Shown here: positions 52,582 to 61,418 of the stretch, in pieces | Layout of the letters: each line of letters starts with the position of its first letter | Numbering within the stretch: the first letter of the stretch is position 1 | Assembly (NCBI GenBank): GCA_030692045.1 | Contig: JAUYCX010000067.1 | Span: forward strand, 1-63,301 | Source: Candidatus Omnitrophota bacterium | Lineage (GTDB): Bacteria > Omnitrophota > Gorgyraeia > JAUYCX01 | DNA: 63,301 nt | Direction: 5' to 3' | Notes under the pieces: model-generated | Told to the model about the DNA's origin: nothing | The model's input: the letters and a program-made list of their open reading frames with translations, nothing else | Databases searched by the model: none | Made by a program: the position numbers and the translations under genes

Positions 52582-52800
52582 CATAACTTATGGAGGTCGT
52601 AAGACCGACGTAAATTATAGGCCGAAGGCCGTGTCTGAATTTGACCCAGCACTAATTTTTGAAAGAGCACTTATAAGATATGCCGGGGTTCATTAACAAT
52701 ATCCCCGAAATCCTTAAACCGCACTATTACAAAAATTAGTGCTGGGTTCAATTCGCCCAAACGACTTATGTCATTGTCATTCCATAAGTCGTGGGCTCAT
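52582..52800. repeat. Large nested inverted repeat after rtcA
   Basis: A perfect 17-bp arm ACCCAGCACTAATTTTT (52644-52660) pairs with 52731-52747. Inside lies CGGGGTTCATTAACAATATCCCCG. Flanks carry ACTTATGGAG (52587) and the inverted CCATAAGT (52790). The phrase ACTTATGGAG...CTGAATTTGACCC also occurs at 63017-63063. Confidence 0.85.
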
Positions 52801-52806
52801 TAAATA

Positions 52807-52938
52807 ATGAAACCCTTAAAGAAACCCAAATACAAATTCGACCCCAAAAAATTTCAGGTTAAAAGCGATGAAGATTTAACCCCTGAGGAACTTTACAAAG
52901 AACAACTGCATTCAAAGCTGAAACTTCGACGTAGATGA
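52807..52938 (+). CDS. Small Lys-rich protein, unknown function
   Basis: 43 residues (KPLKKPKYKFDPKKFQVKSD..., ending KLRRR), very basic, no membrane segment. Its stop TGA overlaps the ATG of the glycosylase gene (ATGA at 52935-52938), as in other coupled pairs of this genome, which supports a real gene. No obvious Shine-Dalgarno sequence. The family is not recognised; it could bind nucleic acid. Confidence 0.55.
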   Translation: MKPLKKPKYKFDPKKFQVKSDEDLTPEELYKEQLHSKLKLRRR

Positions 52939-53582
52939 TTTCAAGAAATAAATCAATTCTTAAAGAAATTTATCGCAGGCTTAATATTGCCTTTGGTCCT
53001 CAGCATTGGTGGCCGGCAGATACGCAATTTGAGGTAATTGCGGGTGCAATACTTACACAAAATACTGCTTGGAGCAATGTTAAAAAGGCAATTGATAATT
53101 TAAAAAGCCAAAAGTTGCTTAAGCCCTTAGCCCTTAAAAATGTTAATATTAAAAAGTTAGCCAGATTAATTCGTCCTTCTGGTTACTACAATCAGAAAGC
53201 AAAAAAACTAAAAAATTTTATTTCATTTTTATTTGAACGTTACCAAGGAAAACTTTCTAAGATGTTTAAACAAGAGACTTCTAAATTGCGTGAAGAGCTT
53301 TTAGAAGTAAATGGCATTGGTCCTGAAACAGCGGATTCCATTCTTCTTTACGCAGGGGAAAGGAAAGTTTTTGTCGTGGATGCTTATACAAAAAGAATTC
53401 TTTCGCGCCATAAGATAATTGATGCTTCTTTAGACTATGCACAAGTCCAGAAACTTTTTATGAAGAATTTACTTCACGATGCAAAGCTTTTTAATGAATA
53501 CCATGCGCTTTTAGTAAAATTGGGTAAGGATATCTGCAAAACCAAACCAAATTGTAGTTATTGCCCCTTAGAGAATTTATGA
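52935..53582 (+). CDS. Endonuclease III-like HhH-GPD DNA glycosylase
   Basis: 215 residues. HhH-GPD core: ILTQNTAWSNVKKAI, the hairpin-helix-hairpin VNGIGPETADSILLYAG and catalytic Asp in VVDAYTKRILSR. The Lys typical of bifunctional EndoIII (GVGRKTA) is Glu here (GIGPETA), so the enzyme should be monofunctional, similar to 3-methyladenine glycosylase III. The C-terminal cluster site is partial (CKTKPNCSYC, then stop), with the fourth Cys missing. Possible role: alkylated-base repair. Confidence 0.88.
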   Translation: MISRNKSILKEIYRRLNIAFGPQHWWPADTQFEVIAGAILTQNTAWSNVKKAIDNLKSQKLLKPLALKNVNIKKLARLIRPSGYYNQKAKKLKNFISFLFERYQGKLSKMFKQETSKLREELLEVNGIGPETADSILLYAGERKVFVVDAYTKRILSRHKIIDASLDYAQVQKLFMKNLLHDAKLFNEYHALLVKLGKDICKTKPNCSYCPLENL

Positions 53583-56317
53583 AAACAAAAATAAGTTCAC
53601 TTTTAACCGATTTTCTTTTACATGAAAAATTTAAAGAGGTTTGTTTTAAGTATCCTGAAAGGGTTATTGTTAAGTCTAAAACAATATCTAGTGATGCGAG
53701 TTTAACCCTGCGCGATATTTATATTCTTACCTTAAGTATTTTTAATTGGTTAAGCAAGGAGGGAATTGCTAAGGGAGAGCGTGTGGCAATTATTTTAGAA
53801 AATTGTCCTGAGTGGATAAGCATTTATTTTGGGATTTTGTTTTCCGGAGGTATTTGTGTTCCGCTTGACCCGCACATAAATCCAAATGAAATTGAAAATT
53901 TTTTAAAGGACTGTGAGGCAAAATTTATTTTTATCTCAAAGAATCAAGTTGTTTCTTTTGAACAAGTTATTAAAAAGTTTAATTTCATTAAAAGGATAGT
54001 TGTTTTGGGTACAGAAGAAGATTCTAAAATATTTTTTAGCTTTGAGAAAATTAGAAAAATAGAGCCAAAAGAAATTGAATTTGTACAATCACAGTTAGAT
54101 GATATCGCCTCCATTCTTTATACCTCTGGCACAACCGCCATCCCTAAGGGAGTAATACTTACACATAAAAATTTCTCAGCCAATTTTAATAGCATAAAAA
54201 AAATAAACCTCTGTAGTGAGAAGGATATTTTCTTAAGTATGCTGCCTTTCTATCATGCCTATGCCTTTATGGCTACTTTAATTTTTCCTATTTTTTTAGG
54301 GGCTAAAATTATTTTTCCCTTAAGTCTAAAAGCTAAAGATTTGACTGCTTGTATGAATAAAGAAGAGGTAACTATTCTTGTGGGCGTGCCAGAGCTTTTT
54401 TATAATCTGCATAAGGCAATTTTTCAGGAAATAAATAATCTTCCATTTTTAATAAGACTTATATTAAAGCGAATTTTATTTTTGAATTATTGGTTTAGGA
54501 AGATGCTTAGAATAAATTTAGGAAAATTATTTTTTAGAAAAGTTCATTCTCGGGTGGGAGCAAATTTACGCTATATGGTTAGCGGCGGAGCGCGCTTAGA
54601 GCCAAAGATAGCAATTGATTTATTTAAATTGGGGTTTAACATTCTAGAGGGCTATGGCTTAACTGAAACTGCTCCTATTGTTAGCCTAAGCCCTGTGCAT
54701 AAGCCAAAATTTGGAACTGTGGGAAGAGCTTTGTCTGGCGTTGAAATAAAAATTGTCAATCCCAATAAGGATGGCGTTGGTGAAGTAATAGTCAAGGGTG
54801 AAAATGTTTTTAAAGGTTATTACAAAAAAGAAGTAGAGACGAGGAATGCAATTAAGGATGAATGGTTTTATACTGGTGATTTGGGTTTCTTAGATAAAGG
54901 AAATTATCTTTACTTAACTGGAAGAAGTAAAGAGGTTATTGTCTTAAGCTCAGGAAAGAATATTTATCCCGAAGAAATAGAGGAATATTATAAAAAGACA
55001 AATGTTATTAAGGAACTCTGCGTTTTAGAAGTAAATGATGATAAAGGAAATATTTCTTTGCAGGCGGTAGTTGTGCCAAATTTTGATTATTTTAAAATGG
55101 CAGAAGGGGGTAATATTTATCGTAAGATTAAATGGGAGTTTGAAAATATATCTTATAATCTGCCCACATATAAACGCATAACTGGTTTTATTTTAACTAA
55201 GGATGATTTACCACGGACTGCTTTAGGAAAGATTAAAAGATATGAGGTAAAGGAGAGGTATTTGAGAGAGTTTGTGGAAAAAGAGAAACCTTTTGAAACA
55301 AAAGAGCCTTCCCCAGAAGATTTAAAGTTGCTAAATTCGGCTTTTGCAAATAAGGTTATGGATTTTTTTAAGGCCGCCTTGTCATTAAAGGAAAGGCCAA
55401 ATCTTGATGACCACTTAGAGTTAGACTTAGGAGTGGATTCATTAGCCAAGGTTGAATTAATTGCTGGTTTAGAGAAGTTATTCAATGTTTCTATATCAGA
55501 ATCAGTTGCTATGGAGATTACCAATGTCAGGCAGGCGATATTAAAATTGATAGAGTTATTTTCTGGCAGGATTAACCAAGGGCAAGAGTTATCACAGATT
55601 GAGCCCTCTTGGGTTGAGTTATTGGCTATTGCTCCTTCTGATGAGATAAAAAACAAAATAGAACTTAAACCTTCAATTTTGAATAAATTCTTAACTCTAA
55701 TTTTAATAAAATTTTTGTTTAGGATATTTAAGATTTTCTGGAGACTTGAAGTAAAAGGCAAAGATAATATTCCCAAAAAGGGTTATTTTATTTTTTGCGC
55801 CAATCATGCAAGTTATCTGGACGGCTTGGCTGTGGCTGCGGCAATGCCATTTCCCGTGTTACTTAATCTTTATTTCATTGGCTGGAGGCAGATTTTTGAA
55901 CATCCTGCTATTAAATGGGCAAATAAAATGGCCAGGCTTGTGCCAATTGACTCTTCCATGGAATTAATAAGCACAATGAGGGCGGCAAGTTTTATTTTAA
56001 AAAACAGTAAAAGTATCTGCATATTTCCCGAGGGTCAGAGAACAATTGACGGTAAAATTAAGGAATTTAGAAAAGGCATGGGAATTTTGGTTAAGGAATT
56101 AGGCCCAACAGTTATCCCTCTTGCCATAAAGGGAACCTTTGAGGCTTGGCCAAGGACTAGGGGCTTTCCAAAAACTTATCCTATAAAAGTTGTTTTTGGA
56201 AAGCCCATAACTAAACAAGATTTGTTGGCAAAAATTGCTGAAACTCAAATTGATTACGAGGCGATTAGTTCTTACTTAAGAGAAGAAGTAGAAAAACTTT
56301 TTTTAAGCGATGATTAA
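53579..56317 (+). CDS. Acyl-AMP ligase-ACP-PlsC acyltransferase fusion
   Basis: 912 residues from ATG 53579 (ATGA overlap). Domain 1 (about 1-560): AMP-binding, with ILYTSGTTAIPKGVILTHKNF, GYGLTETAPIVSLSP, YTGDLG and a C-terminal Lys in TALGKIKRYEV. Domain 2 (about 590-665): acyl carrier, LGVDSLAKVEL with the phosphopantetheine Ser. Domain 3 (about 705-912): PlsC acyltransferase, NHASYLDG (HxxxxD) and FPEGQRTIDG. One chain could activate a fatty acid, load it on its own carrier and transfer it to a lysophospholipid-like acceptor. E. coli Aas has related catalytic domains in the reverse order and no built-in carrier. Confidence 0.93.
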   Translation: MKTKISSLLTDFLLHEKFKEVCFKYPERVIVKSKTISSDASLTLRDIYILTLSIFNWLSKEGIAKGERVAIILENCPEWISIYFGILFSGGICVPLDPHINPNEIENFLKDCEAKFIFISKNQVVSFEQVIKKFNFIKRIVVLGTEEDSKIFFSFEKIRKIEPKEIEFVQSQLDDIASILYTSGTTAIPKGVILTHKNFSANFNSIKKINLCSEKDIFLSMLPFYHAYAFMATLIFPIFLGAKIIFPLSLKAKDLTACMNKEEVTILVGVPELFYNLHKAIFQEINNLPFLIRLILKRILFLNYWFRKMLRINLGKLFFRKVHSRVGANLRYMVSGGARLEPKIAIDLFKLGFNILEGYGLTETAPIVSLSPVHKPKFGTVGRALSGVEIKIVNPNKDGVGEVIVKGENVFKGYYKKEVETRNAIKDEWFYTGDLGFLDKGNYLYLTGRSKEVIVLSSGKNIYPEEIEEYYKKTNVIKELCVLEVNDDKGNISLQAVVVPNFDYFKMAEGGNIYRKIKWEFENISYNLPTYKRITGFILTKDDLPRTALGKIKRYEVKERYLREFVEKEKPFETKEPSPEDLKLLNSAFANKVMDFFKAALSLKERPNLDDHLELDLGVDSLAKVELIAGLEKLFNVSISESVAMEITNVRQAILKLIELFSGRINQGQELSQIEPSWVELLAIAPSDEIKNKIELKPSILNKFLTLILIKFLFRIFKIFWRLEVKGKDNIPKKGYFIFCANHASYLDGLAVAAAMPFPVLLNLYFIGWRQIFEHPAIKWANKMARLVPIDSSMELISTMRAASFILKNSKSICIFPEGQRTIDGKIKEFRKGMGILVKELGPTVIPLAIKGTFEAWPRTRGFPKTYPIKVVFGKPITKQDLLAKIAETQIDYEAISSYLREEVEKLFLSDD

Positions 56318-56344
56318 GACAATTACAGATGACACAGAATTAAA

Positions 56345-56470
56345 AAAGTTGGCCGCGCTATTGCCGATTACCAAATGTTTGAAGACGGCGATAAGGTGGT
56401 AGTTGCAGTTTCCGGAGGAAAGGATAGTATTACCCTTTTAAAAATTGGGTTACCCTTGCCCGCATATTAA
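56345..56470 (+). pseudogene. TtcA-like PP-loop ATPase fragment
   Basis: A reading frame gives [20 protein letters not shown] followed by [14 protein letters not shown] and then a stop. SGGKDS is the PP-loop motif of tRNA 2-thiocytidine synthase and related enzymes. Only this N-terminal piece remains and it has no clean start, so it is a decayed gene. The rest of the spacer up to 56550 shows nothing else. Confidence 0.7.
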
Positions 56471-56550
56471 GAAGAATATTTTTAAGAGTGTAAAAAGGGT
56501 TAAAAAAGATTATCTGTTGTAGAGAAATAAATTAAGTAGGAGAGGACATT

Positions 56551-57882
56551 ATGACAAAATTGCTTGTTCGTCTTTTTATTTATATCATCATATCGCTTGT
56601 CTATCTGCATGCATCGTATGCCCAAAATTTAGAAAAGCGTCCCTTTATCAACCCTAAGGAGGAGCTTTTAAGCAAAGATTTAATTTCTTTGGTAAGACCT
56701 AGTCAGATAATTCCTAAAGAAGAACAATTTGAAGTAGCAAAAAAGTTATTGGAATCTGGTGCAGAGGTTAATGCCAGGGAGGAGCGCAGTGGCAAAACAG
56801 CATTGATGTATGCTGCTGAAAACTGTCGAGTTGATTTTATGAAACTGTTGCTAGAATTTGGTGCTGATGTTAATTTAAGAGATAAGGATGGTGTAACAGC
56901 ATTATTGTATGCAGTAAACTGTTATGACAAAGAACCTACTGAGTTATTATTACAAAAAGGTGCGAATATCCAGGCCGATGGAAAAAAGGCATTGATGTCT
57001 TGTGCATCAATAAATAATATTGAGGCAGCTAAATTGCTATTACAGAAAGGCGAGGATAAAGCAATTACCTCAGCTGATATTAATGAAGCTTTTATCGAAG
57101 CAACAAGCAGAGGTAATTATGAGATGGTTAAGCTATTATTTCGCGAGGGAACAGATGTTAATACATATGATAAGGGCACACCGATTTTGATGGTTGCAGC
57201 TAGACATGGCAATAGTGATTTGGTAAAGTTCTTATTAAGTAAGGGCGCAGATGTTAATGCTCAGGATAGTGTTGGGGGAACGGCTTTGAGTGTAGCAACG
57301 AGTAATCTTGGGGTAGTAAAGTTATTATTGAATGCAGGAGCTAAGATAAATGGTTTAAAATGTCTTAGACTCTGGATTCCCTTAGTATCAGCAACGAGAT
57401 TCCAAAATCTAGAAGTAGTTAAGTTATTATTGGAAAAGGGAGCTGATAATTTTTCAAAAAATGAAGCTTTAATACAAGCGTCAAACGACGGTGATAATGA
57501 AATAATTAAACTTTTGATAAGATCTGGAGCGGATGTGGAATATCGTGACAATGAAGGCAAGACAGCTTTGATGTATGCATCAAATTATGGTCATATCTTA
57601 GCAGTAAAATTGTTATTGGAATATGGAGCGAGAATTAATGTTGAACAAAATAAACCGAATTTTAACATCATCCCCTGGACCCCTTTGGGCTTGGCTGCAA
57701 GAAATAATCATATTGAATTAGTAAAGTTATTAATCGAGAAAGGTGCTGATAGCCAAATGAAAAATATTGCGTTAGTTGAGGCGCTCAGAGAAGGTCACGC
57801 TAACATAGCTGATTTGCTCAAAAAAGAAGGCGCCAAAGTTGATAAAAATGACTTTGGCGATTTGGTTCCTATTAATAAATAA
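56551..57882 (+). CDS. Exported ankyrin-repeat protein
   Basis: 443 residues. Signal peptide (about 1-24, LLVRLFIYIIISLVYLHASYA) followed by about nine ankyrin repeats with recurring GKTALMYA...LLLEFGADVNLRDKDG patterns from residue 60 to 435. No catalytic domain is seen. Probably a periplasmic or secreted protein-binding scaffold. GTAGGAGAGG-type site before the ATG. Confidence 0.93.
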   Translation: MTKLLVRLFIYIIISLVYLHASYAQNLEKRPFINPKEELLSKDLISLVRPSQIIPKEEQFEVAKKLLESGAEVNAREERSGKTALMYAAENCRVDFMKLLLEFGADVNLRDKDGVTALLYAVNCYDKEPTELLLQKGANIQADGKKALMSCASINNIEAAKLLLQKGEDKAITSADINEAFIEATSRGNYEMVKLLFREGTDVNTYDKGTPILMVAARHGNSDLVKFLLSKGADVNAQDSVGGTALSVATSNLGVVKLLLNAGAKINGLKCLRLWIPLVSATRFQNLEVVKLLLEKGADNFSKNEALIQASNDGDNEIIKLLIRSGADVEYRDNEGKTALMYASNYGHILAVKLLLEYGARINVEQNKPNFNIIPWTPLGLAARNNHIELVKLLIEKGADSQMKNIALVEALREGHANIADLLKKEGAKVDKNDFGDLVPINK

Positions 57883-57961
57883 AAAATAAAAAAGTTAAGA
57901 GATAAAGCTTCTTAAACGGGAGGAGGTATGTGCGAAATTAATATCAGAACTCCCTAATTAT

Positions 57962-58001
57962 TTGGATGTATGACAGTAATTAGGGACACATCCAATTTTT
58001 T
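57962..58001 (+). terminator. Probable terminator after the ankyrin gene
   Basis: Stem TTGGATGT / ACATCCAA with an 18-nt loop, followed directly by six T. A second small hairpin TAGGGCG...CGCCCTA lies at about 58018-58044. Confidence 0.55.
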
Positions 58002-58071
58002 CATACGATTTAAATCAATAGGGCGTCACAAAAGTGCCGCCCTAAAAAGAGTTTTAATAGAAAGGAATTAA

Positions 58072-58572
58072 GTGATGCGGCATTTAAACTATCAATCTAT
58101 AGCCAAACAAGTAATGAAACAGATTAGCGATAAAGGCGCATTCTTAGTAGTTAAAGCAGGGAAGCTCAATGTAATGACAATTGGCTGGGCATTGATTGGC
58201 TTTGTCTGGAGAAAACCAATGATGATGATTGTAGTACGAGATTCCCGCTATACATTTGAAATAATTGAAAAAGCAGATAGTTTTTCCGTAAATGTTCCTT
58301 CAAAAAATATGGACAAAGAACTGGAATTCTGCGGCACAAAATCCGGCAGAAATATTGATAAATTTAAAGAATGCAATCTAAAAACTTTAAAGGCGCAAAA
58401 AATTACCAGCCCAATTTTAGATATTCCCGGAGTTCATTACGAATGTAAAATTGTTTATAAAACCAAAATGGAGCCTAAATTTCTGACAAAGGAATACGAA
58501 TATCTGTATCCAAATAAGGATTATCATACGATGTATTTTGGTGAGATTTTAGGCTGTTATCAGACAAATTAA
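58072..58572 (+). CDS. Flavin reductase-like FMN-binding protein
   Basis: 166 residues (GTG at 58072 directly followed by ATG at 58075; either may start). Flavin-reductase-like split barrel: GAFLVVKAGKLNVMTIGWALIGFVWRKPMMMIVVRDSRYTFEIIEKADSFSVNVPS. The C-terminal part has the small GEILGCY motif. Probably binds FMN; partner unknown. It abuts the LhgO-like oxidase gene, suggesting a redox pair. Confidence 0.9.
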   Translation: MMRHLNYQSIAKQVMKQISDKGAFLVVKAGKLNVMTIGWALIGFVWRKPMMMIVVRDSRYTFEIIEKADSFSVNVPSKNMDKELEFCGTKSGRNIDKFKECNLKTLKAQKITSPILDIPGVHYECKIVYKTKMEPKFLTKEYEYLYPNKDYHTMYFGEILGCYQTN

Positions 58573-59706
58573 ATGGAAAAAATTGATATTGCCATAATTG
58601 GCGCAGGTGTTGTAGGTTTGGCAATTGGCGCAAGGCTTTCTAAACTTAAGCCAAGTATCTATGTTTTAGAAAGACACAATTCCTTTGGACAGGAGACAAG
58701 CTCGCGAAATAGCGAAGTAATTCACGCAGGAATTTATTATATCCCCGGCTCATTGAAGGCAAAAACTTGCGTTGAAGGAAATCAGCTACTCTATGAAATT
58801 TGCAGAAAACATAAAATTCCGCATAAAAGGTGTGGCAAATTAATTGTGGCAAACTCCAAGGAAGATGAAGATAGCTTGATGAATATTTTAAAAAGGGCAA
58901 GAGGAAATGGAGTTGAAGGCTTAAAGATTTTGTCTAAAAAGAATATTCAAGAGTTGGAGCCTAAGATAATTGCGACTGCTGCTTTATTTTCAGAATCTAC
59001 TGGAATTATTGATTCTCATAGTTTAATGGAATATTTTATTCAAAAAATAAAAGATAATGGGTCAGATGTAGTTTATAATTCAGAGGTTGTGGCAGCTGAA
59101 AAATCCAATTCCGGGTATAAATTAACTATTCAAGAAAAACAAGGGGATAAATTTTCTATTGATGCCGGCATAGTGATTAACAGCGCTGGCCTTGAATCCG
59201 ATAAAATTGCTTTAAGAATCGGGATTAACATTAAAAAAGAGGGCTACGACCTAAAATATTGCAAGGGACAATATTTTAGAGTTAATCAGGAAAAGGCAAA
59301 GTTATTAAGCTATTTGGTTTATCCGGTGCCTAAGCCCTCATCCGCAGGTTTAGGTATTCATGCCACCTTAGATTTGGCAGGGGGTTTAAGGCTGGGACCC
59401 GACGATAAATATATCGCAAGAGAAAAAATCGATTACAATGTGGATATAAATGATAGGGATAAATTCTTCTCGCTAACAAAAAGCTTTCTGCCGTTTTTAG
59501 AAAAAGACGATTTAATGCCAGATACCGCAGGCATAAGGCCTAAACTGCAAGGAGAAGGCGAGCCAGAGCGGGATTTTGTAATAAAAGAAGAAACAAAACT
59601 TGGTTTTCCTGGATTTATTAATCTTATCGGAATTGAATCGCCGGGTTTAACCTCAGCAATAGCAATTGCAAGATATGTAGAGAGCTTAGTAAGGCAAAGG
59701 TTATAA
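58573..59706 (+). CDS. lhgO: FAD-dependent oxidoreductase, L-2-hydroxyglutarate oxidase-like
   Basis: 377 residues. DAO-family FAD binding: IAIIGAGVVGLAIGARLSK (GxGxxG), RNSEVIHAGIYYIPGSLKAKTCVEGN, INSAGLESDKIA and the C-terminal LIGIESPGLTSAIAIARYV. The HAGIYY element and overall length match the LhgO/YgaF group, which oxidises L-2-hydroxyglutarate and passes electrons to the quinone pool. Directly after the flavin reductase-like gene. Confidence 0.9.
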   Translation: MEKIDIAIIGAGVVGLAIGARLSKLKPSIYVLERHNSFGQETSSRNSEVIHAGIYYIPGSLKAKTCVEGNQLLYEICRKHKIPHKRCGKLIVANSKEDEDSLMNILKRARGNGVEGLKILSKKNIQELEPKIIATAALFSESTGIIDSHSLMEYFIQKIKDNGSDVVYNSEVVAAEKSNSGYKLTIQEKQGDKFSIDAGIVINSAGLESDKIALRIGINIKKEGYDLKYCKGQYFRVNQEKAKLLSYLVYPVPKPSSAGLGIHATLDLAGGLRLGPDDKYIAREKIDYNVDINDRDKFFSLTKSFLPFLEKDDLMPDTAGIRPKLQGEGEPERDFVIKEETKLGFPGFINLIGIESPGLTSAIAIARYVESLVRQRL

Positions 59707-59708
59707 TT

Positions 59709-59879
59709 ATGGCACAAAATTTTGTGATTAAGGTTGGTAATTTGGAAATAAAGCCTAATCTTAATAATTCCAAGACAGCAAAGGCAATTTATGATAAACT
59801 ACTTATTAAAGTAAGAGGTAATTCCCCCCTCAGCTTTGTTTCGCTTCGCTTCACAAAGCGAAACAAAGGGGGTCATTAA
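59709..59879 (+). pseudogene. Cyclophilin-like protein truncated by a palindromic insertion
   Basis: 56 codons. FVIKVGNLEIKPNLNNSKTAKAIYDKL is the N-terminal strand-helix of the small cyclophilin-like (TM1367-type) family, normally about 120 residues. At codon 39 the frame enters a hairpin (CTTTGTTTCGCTT / AAGCGAAACAAAG, 59833-59867) and ends. The repeat seems to have replaced the rest of the gene. Confidence 0.6.
59824..59874. repeat. 13-bp hairpin flanked by CCCCC/GGGGG
   Basis: Perfect stem CTTTGTTTCGCTT / AAGCGAAACAAAG around an 8-9 nt loop, extended by CCCCCT on the left and GGGGG on the right. Confidence 0.85.
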
Positions 59880-59890
59880 AGGAGGTAAAA

Positions 59891-60124
59891 ATGATTACCG
59901 GTTTGGTTTTAGTAAGATTAGTCACGGGCAAGGAAAAGCAAGCCTTGGAAGATATTAAAAAGATAAGAGGCGTTACAGAGGTAACTGGTGTGTTTGGCTC
60001 TTGGGATGTCATTGCCAAGGTTGAGGCAGAAGAGTTAGAAATCATTGCCTCAGTGGTAGTGGGAAAAATTAGATTGGTTTCAGGGGTGGCTAACACTGAG
60101 ACACTGATTGAGGTTAAGATATAA
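59891..60124 (+). CDS. Stand-alone Lrp/AsnC ligand-binding (RAM) domain protein
   Basis: 77 residues: GLVLVRLVTGKEKQALEDIKKIRGVTEVTGVFGSWDVIAKVEAEELEIIASVVVGKIRLVSGVANTETLIEV, the whole RAM domain with no helix-turn-helix. Such proteins bind amino acids or similar ligands and can tune full-length Lrp proteins. Strong AAAGGAGG site before the ATG. Confidence 0.93.
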   Translation: MITGLVLVRLVTGKEKQALEDIKKIRGVTEVTGVFGSWDVIAKVEAEELEIIASVVVGKIRLVSGVANTETLIEVKI

Positions 60125-60139
60125 GTGAGGACATAAGTT

Positions 60140-61129
60140 ATGATTTGGATGATTTTGGGATTTTCTTTATCCATACTTTTTATAGCCTTAATTTTTTTAT
60201 TTAAGACTTCTTCAAAGCTTACTTCGCAGTTAAATGCTCTAAAGGATGTATTTAATAAGCAGTTAGAAGACAGCCTTAAGACTTTATCAGATACCCATAA
60301 AACAGTAGGAGACAGGCTCGATAACGTTACCAAGGTTTTTGGCAATGTTGCTCTAAGCCTTGGAGAATTGAAAGAGTCTAATAAAAGAATTTTAGATGTA
60401 GGTAAGGATATTGCCAGCCTTCAGGAGCTTTTGCGTGCGCCAAAATTTCGAGGCGAGATTGGAGAAACAATGCTCGGGAGTTTACTCTCACAGGTTCTGC
60501 CAAAAGAATATTTTGAATCGCAGTATCGTTTTAAAAGTGGCGATTGTGTTGATGCAATAATTCGTTTAGGCGACAATATCGTAAGTATAGACGCAAAATT
60601 TCCCTTTGAAAATTTTAAGCGAATGGTTGAGGTTGATAATGATGAAGAAAAGAAAGTCTTTCACAAGAAATTTATTTCTGATGTCAAAAATAGGATTGAA
60701 GAAATATCCTCAAAATACATCCTGCCCGATGAAAAAACATTTGATTTTGCACTAATGTATATTCCTGCAGAGAATGTTTATTATGAAACGATTATCAAAG
60801 GAGATTTTTTGAGTTATTCCTTATCTAAAAAGGTAATCCCAGTGTCGCCTAATACCTTTTATGCTTATTTGCAGGTGATTTGTTTAGGGCTCAAGGGCTT
60901 AAAAATTGAAAGTAACGTCCAAAATGTAATTGCCAGTTTAGGCCGACTTCAGGGGGATTTGGAAAAATTTCGCGAGGATTTTAGGTTAGTGGGTAACCAC
61001 ATTAGAAATGCGAGTTTCAAATACGAAGATGCAGAGAAGAAATTGGAGAAATTCGGCGATAAACTGATAAATGTCCACGAGACACATTCACAAGGATTAT
61101 TGCAAAAGGAAGGGACTTCTAATGGCTGA
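60140..61129 (+). CDS. rmuC: RmuC-family DNA recombination protein
   Basis: 329 residues. N-terminal membrane helix (about 3-21), coiled coil (about 22-95) and the RmuC nuclease-like core: KFRGEIGETMLGSLLSQVLPKEYFESQYRF, VDAIIRLGDNIVSIDAKFPFENF (D...DAK as in PD-(D/E)xK folds) and FDFALMYIPAENVYYE. Limits inversion at short inverted repeats in E. coli, which is notable in this palindrome-rich genome. Overlaps the next gene by eight bases. Confidence 0.93.
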   Translation: MIWMILGFSLSILFIALIFLFKTSSKLTSQLNALKDVFNKQLEDSLKTLSDTHKTVGDRLDNVTKVFGNVALSLGELKESNKRILDVGKDIASLQELLRAPKFRGEIGETMLGSLLSQVLPKEYFESQYRFKSGDCVDAIIRLGDNIVSIDAKFPFENFKRMVEVDNDEEKKVFHKKFISDVKNRIEEISSKYILPDEKTFDFALMYIPAENVYYETIIKGDFLSYSLSKKVIPVSPNTFYAYLQVICLGLKGLKIESNVQNVIASLGRLQGDLEKFREDFRLVGNHIRNASFKYEDAEKKLEKFGDKLINVHETHSQGLLQKEGTSNG

Positions 61130-61418
61130 AGCGCCAAATCCTAGAATTGCAGCAGTTTTATCTTTTGTTTTTAGCGGATTAGGGCAGATTTATAACGGAC
61201 AGATAGCAAAAGGGCTTTTGATAATTGCCATTTGTACGGCTGGCATGCTTGCCATAATCATAGGCAGTGTTTTAATTGGCTATTGGCTTATGTTTGAGTC
61301 TGTAGATAAACAGGGTTTATTTATTGGATTTGCTTTGTTCTTAAGCGGGATAATAATGGTTGTCATATTAGGAATTTATAGTATTTTTGATGCCTACAGA
61401 TTTGCAAAAAAGTCCTGA
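61122..61418 (+). CDS. TM2-like small membrane protein
   Basis: 98 residues from ATG 61122 (an in-frame ATG at 61071 lies inside rmuC). PNPRIAAVLSFVFSGLGQIYNGQIAKGLL matches the first part of the TM2/DUF-type small membrane protein pattern (SxxxxGxGQxYxGxxxKG). Two or three membrane helices follow, with a C-terminal DAYRFAKK motif. Function unknown. Confidence 0.85.
   Translation: MAEAPNPRIAAVLSFVFSGLGQIYNGQIAKGLLIIAICTAGMLAIIIGSVLIGYWLMFESVDKQGLFIGFALFLSGIIMVVILGIYSIFDAYRFAKKS

Noticed and set aside
55153-55776. 207-codon open frame on the minus strand
   Set aside because: It is antisense to the acyl-activating/ACP fusion, which has strong domain matches; the antisense frame shows no domain and arises from AT-rich codon bias.
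59851-60345. 164-codon open frame on the minus strand
   Set aside because: It overlaps the Lrp-type RAM gene and the rmuC start on the opposite strand; it is Ser/Thr/Leu-rich without motifs, typical of a shadow frame.
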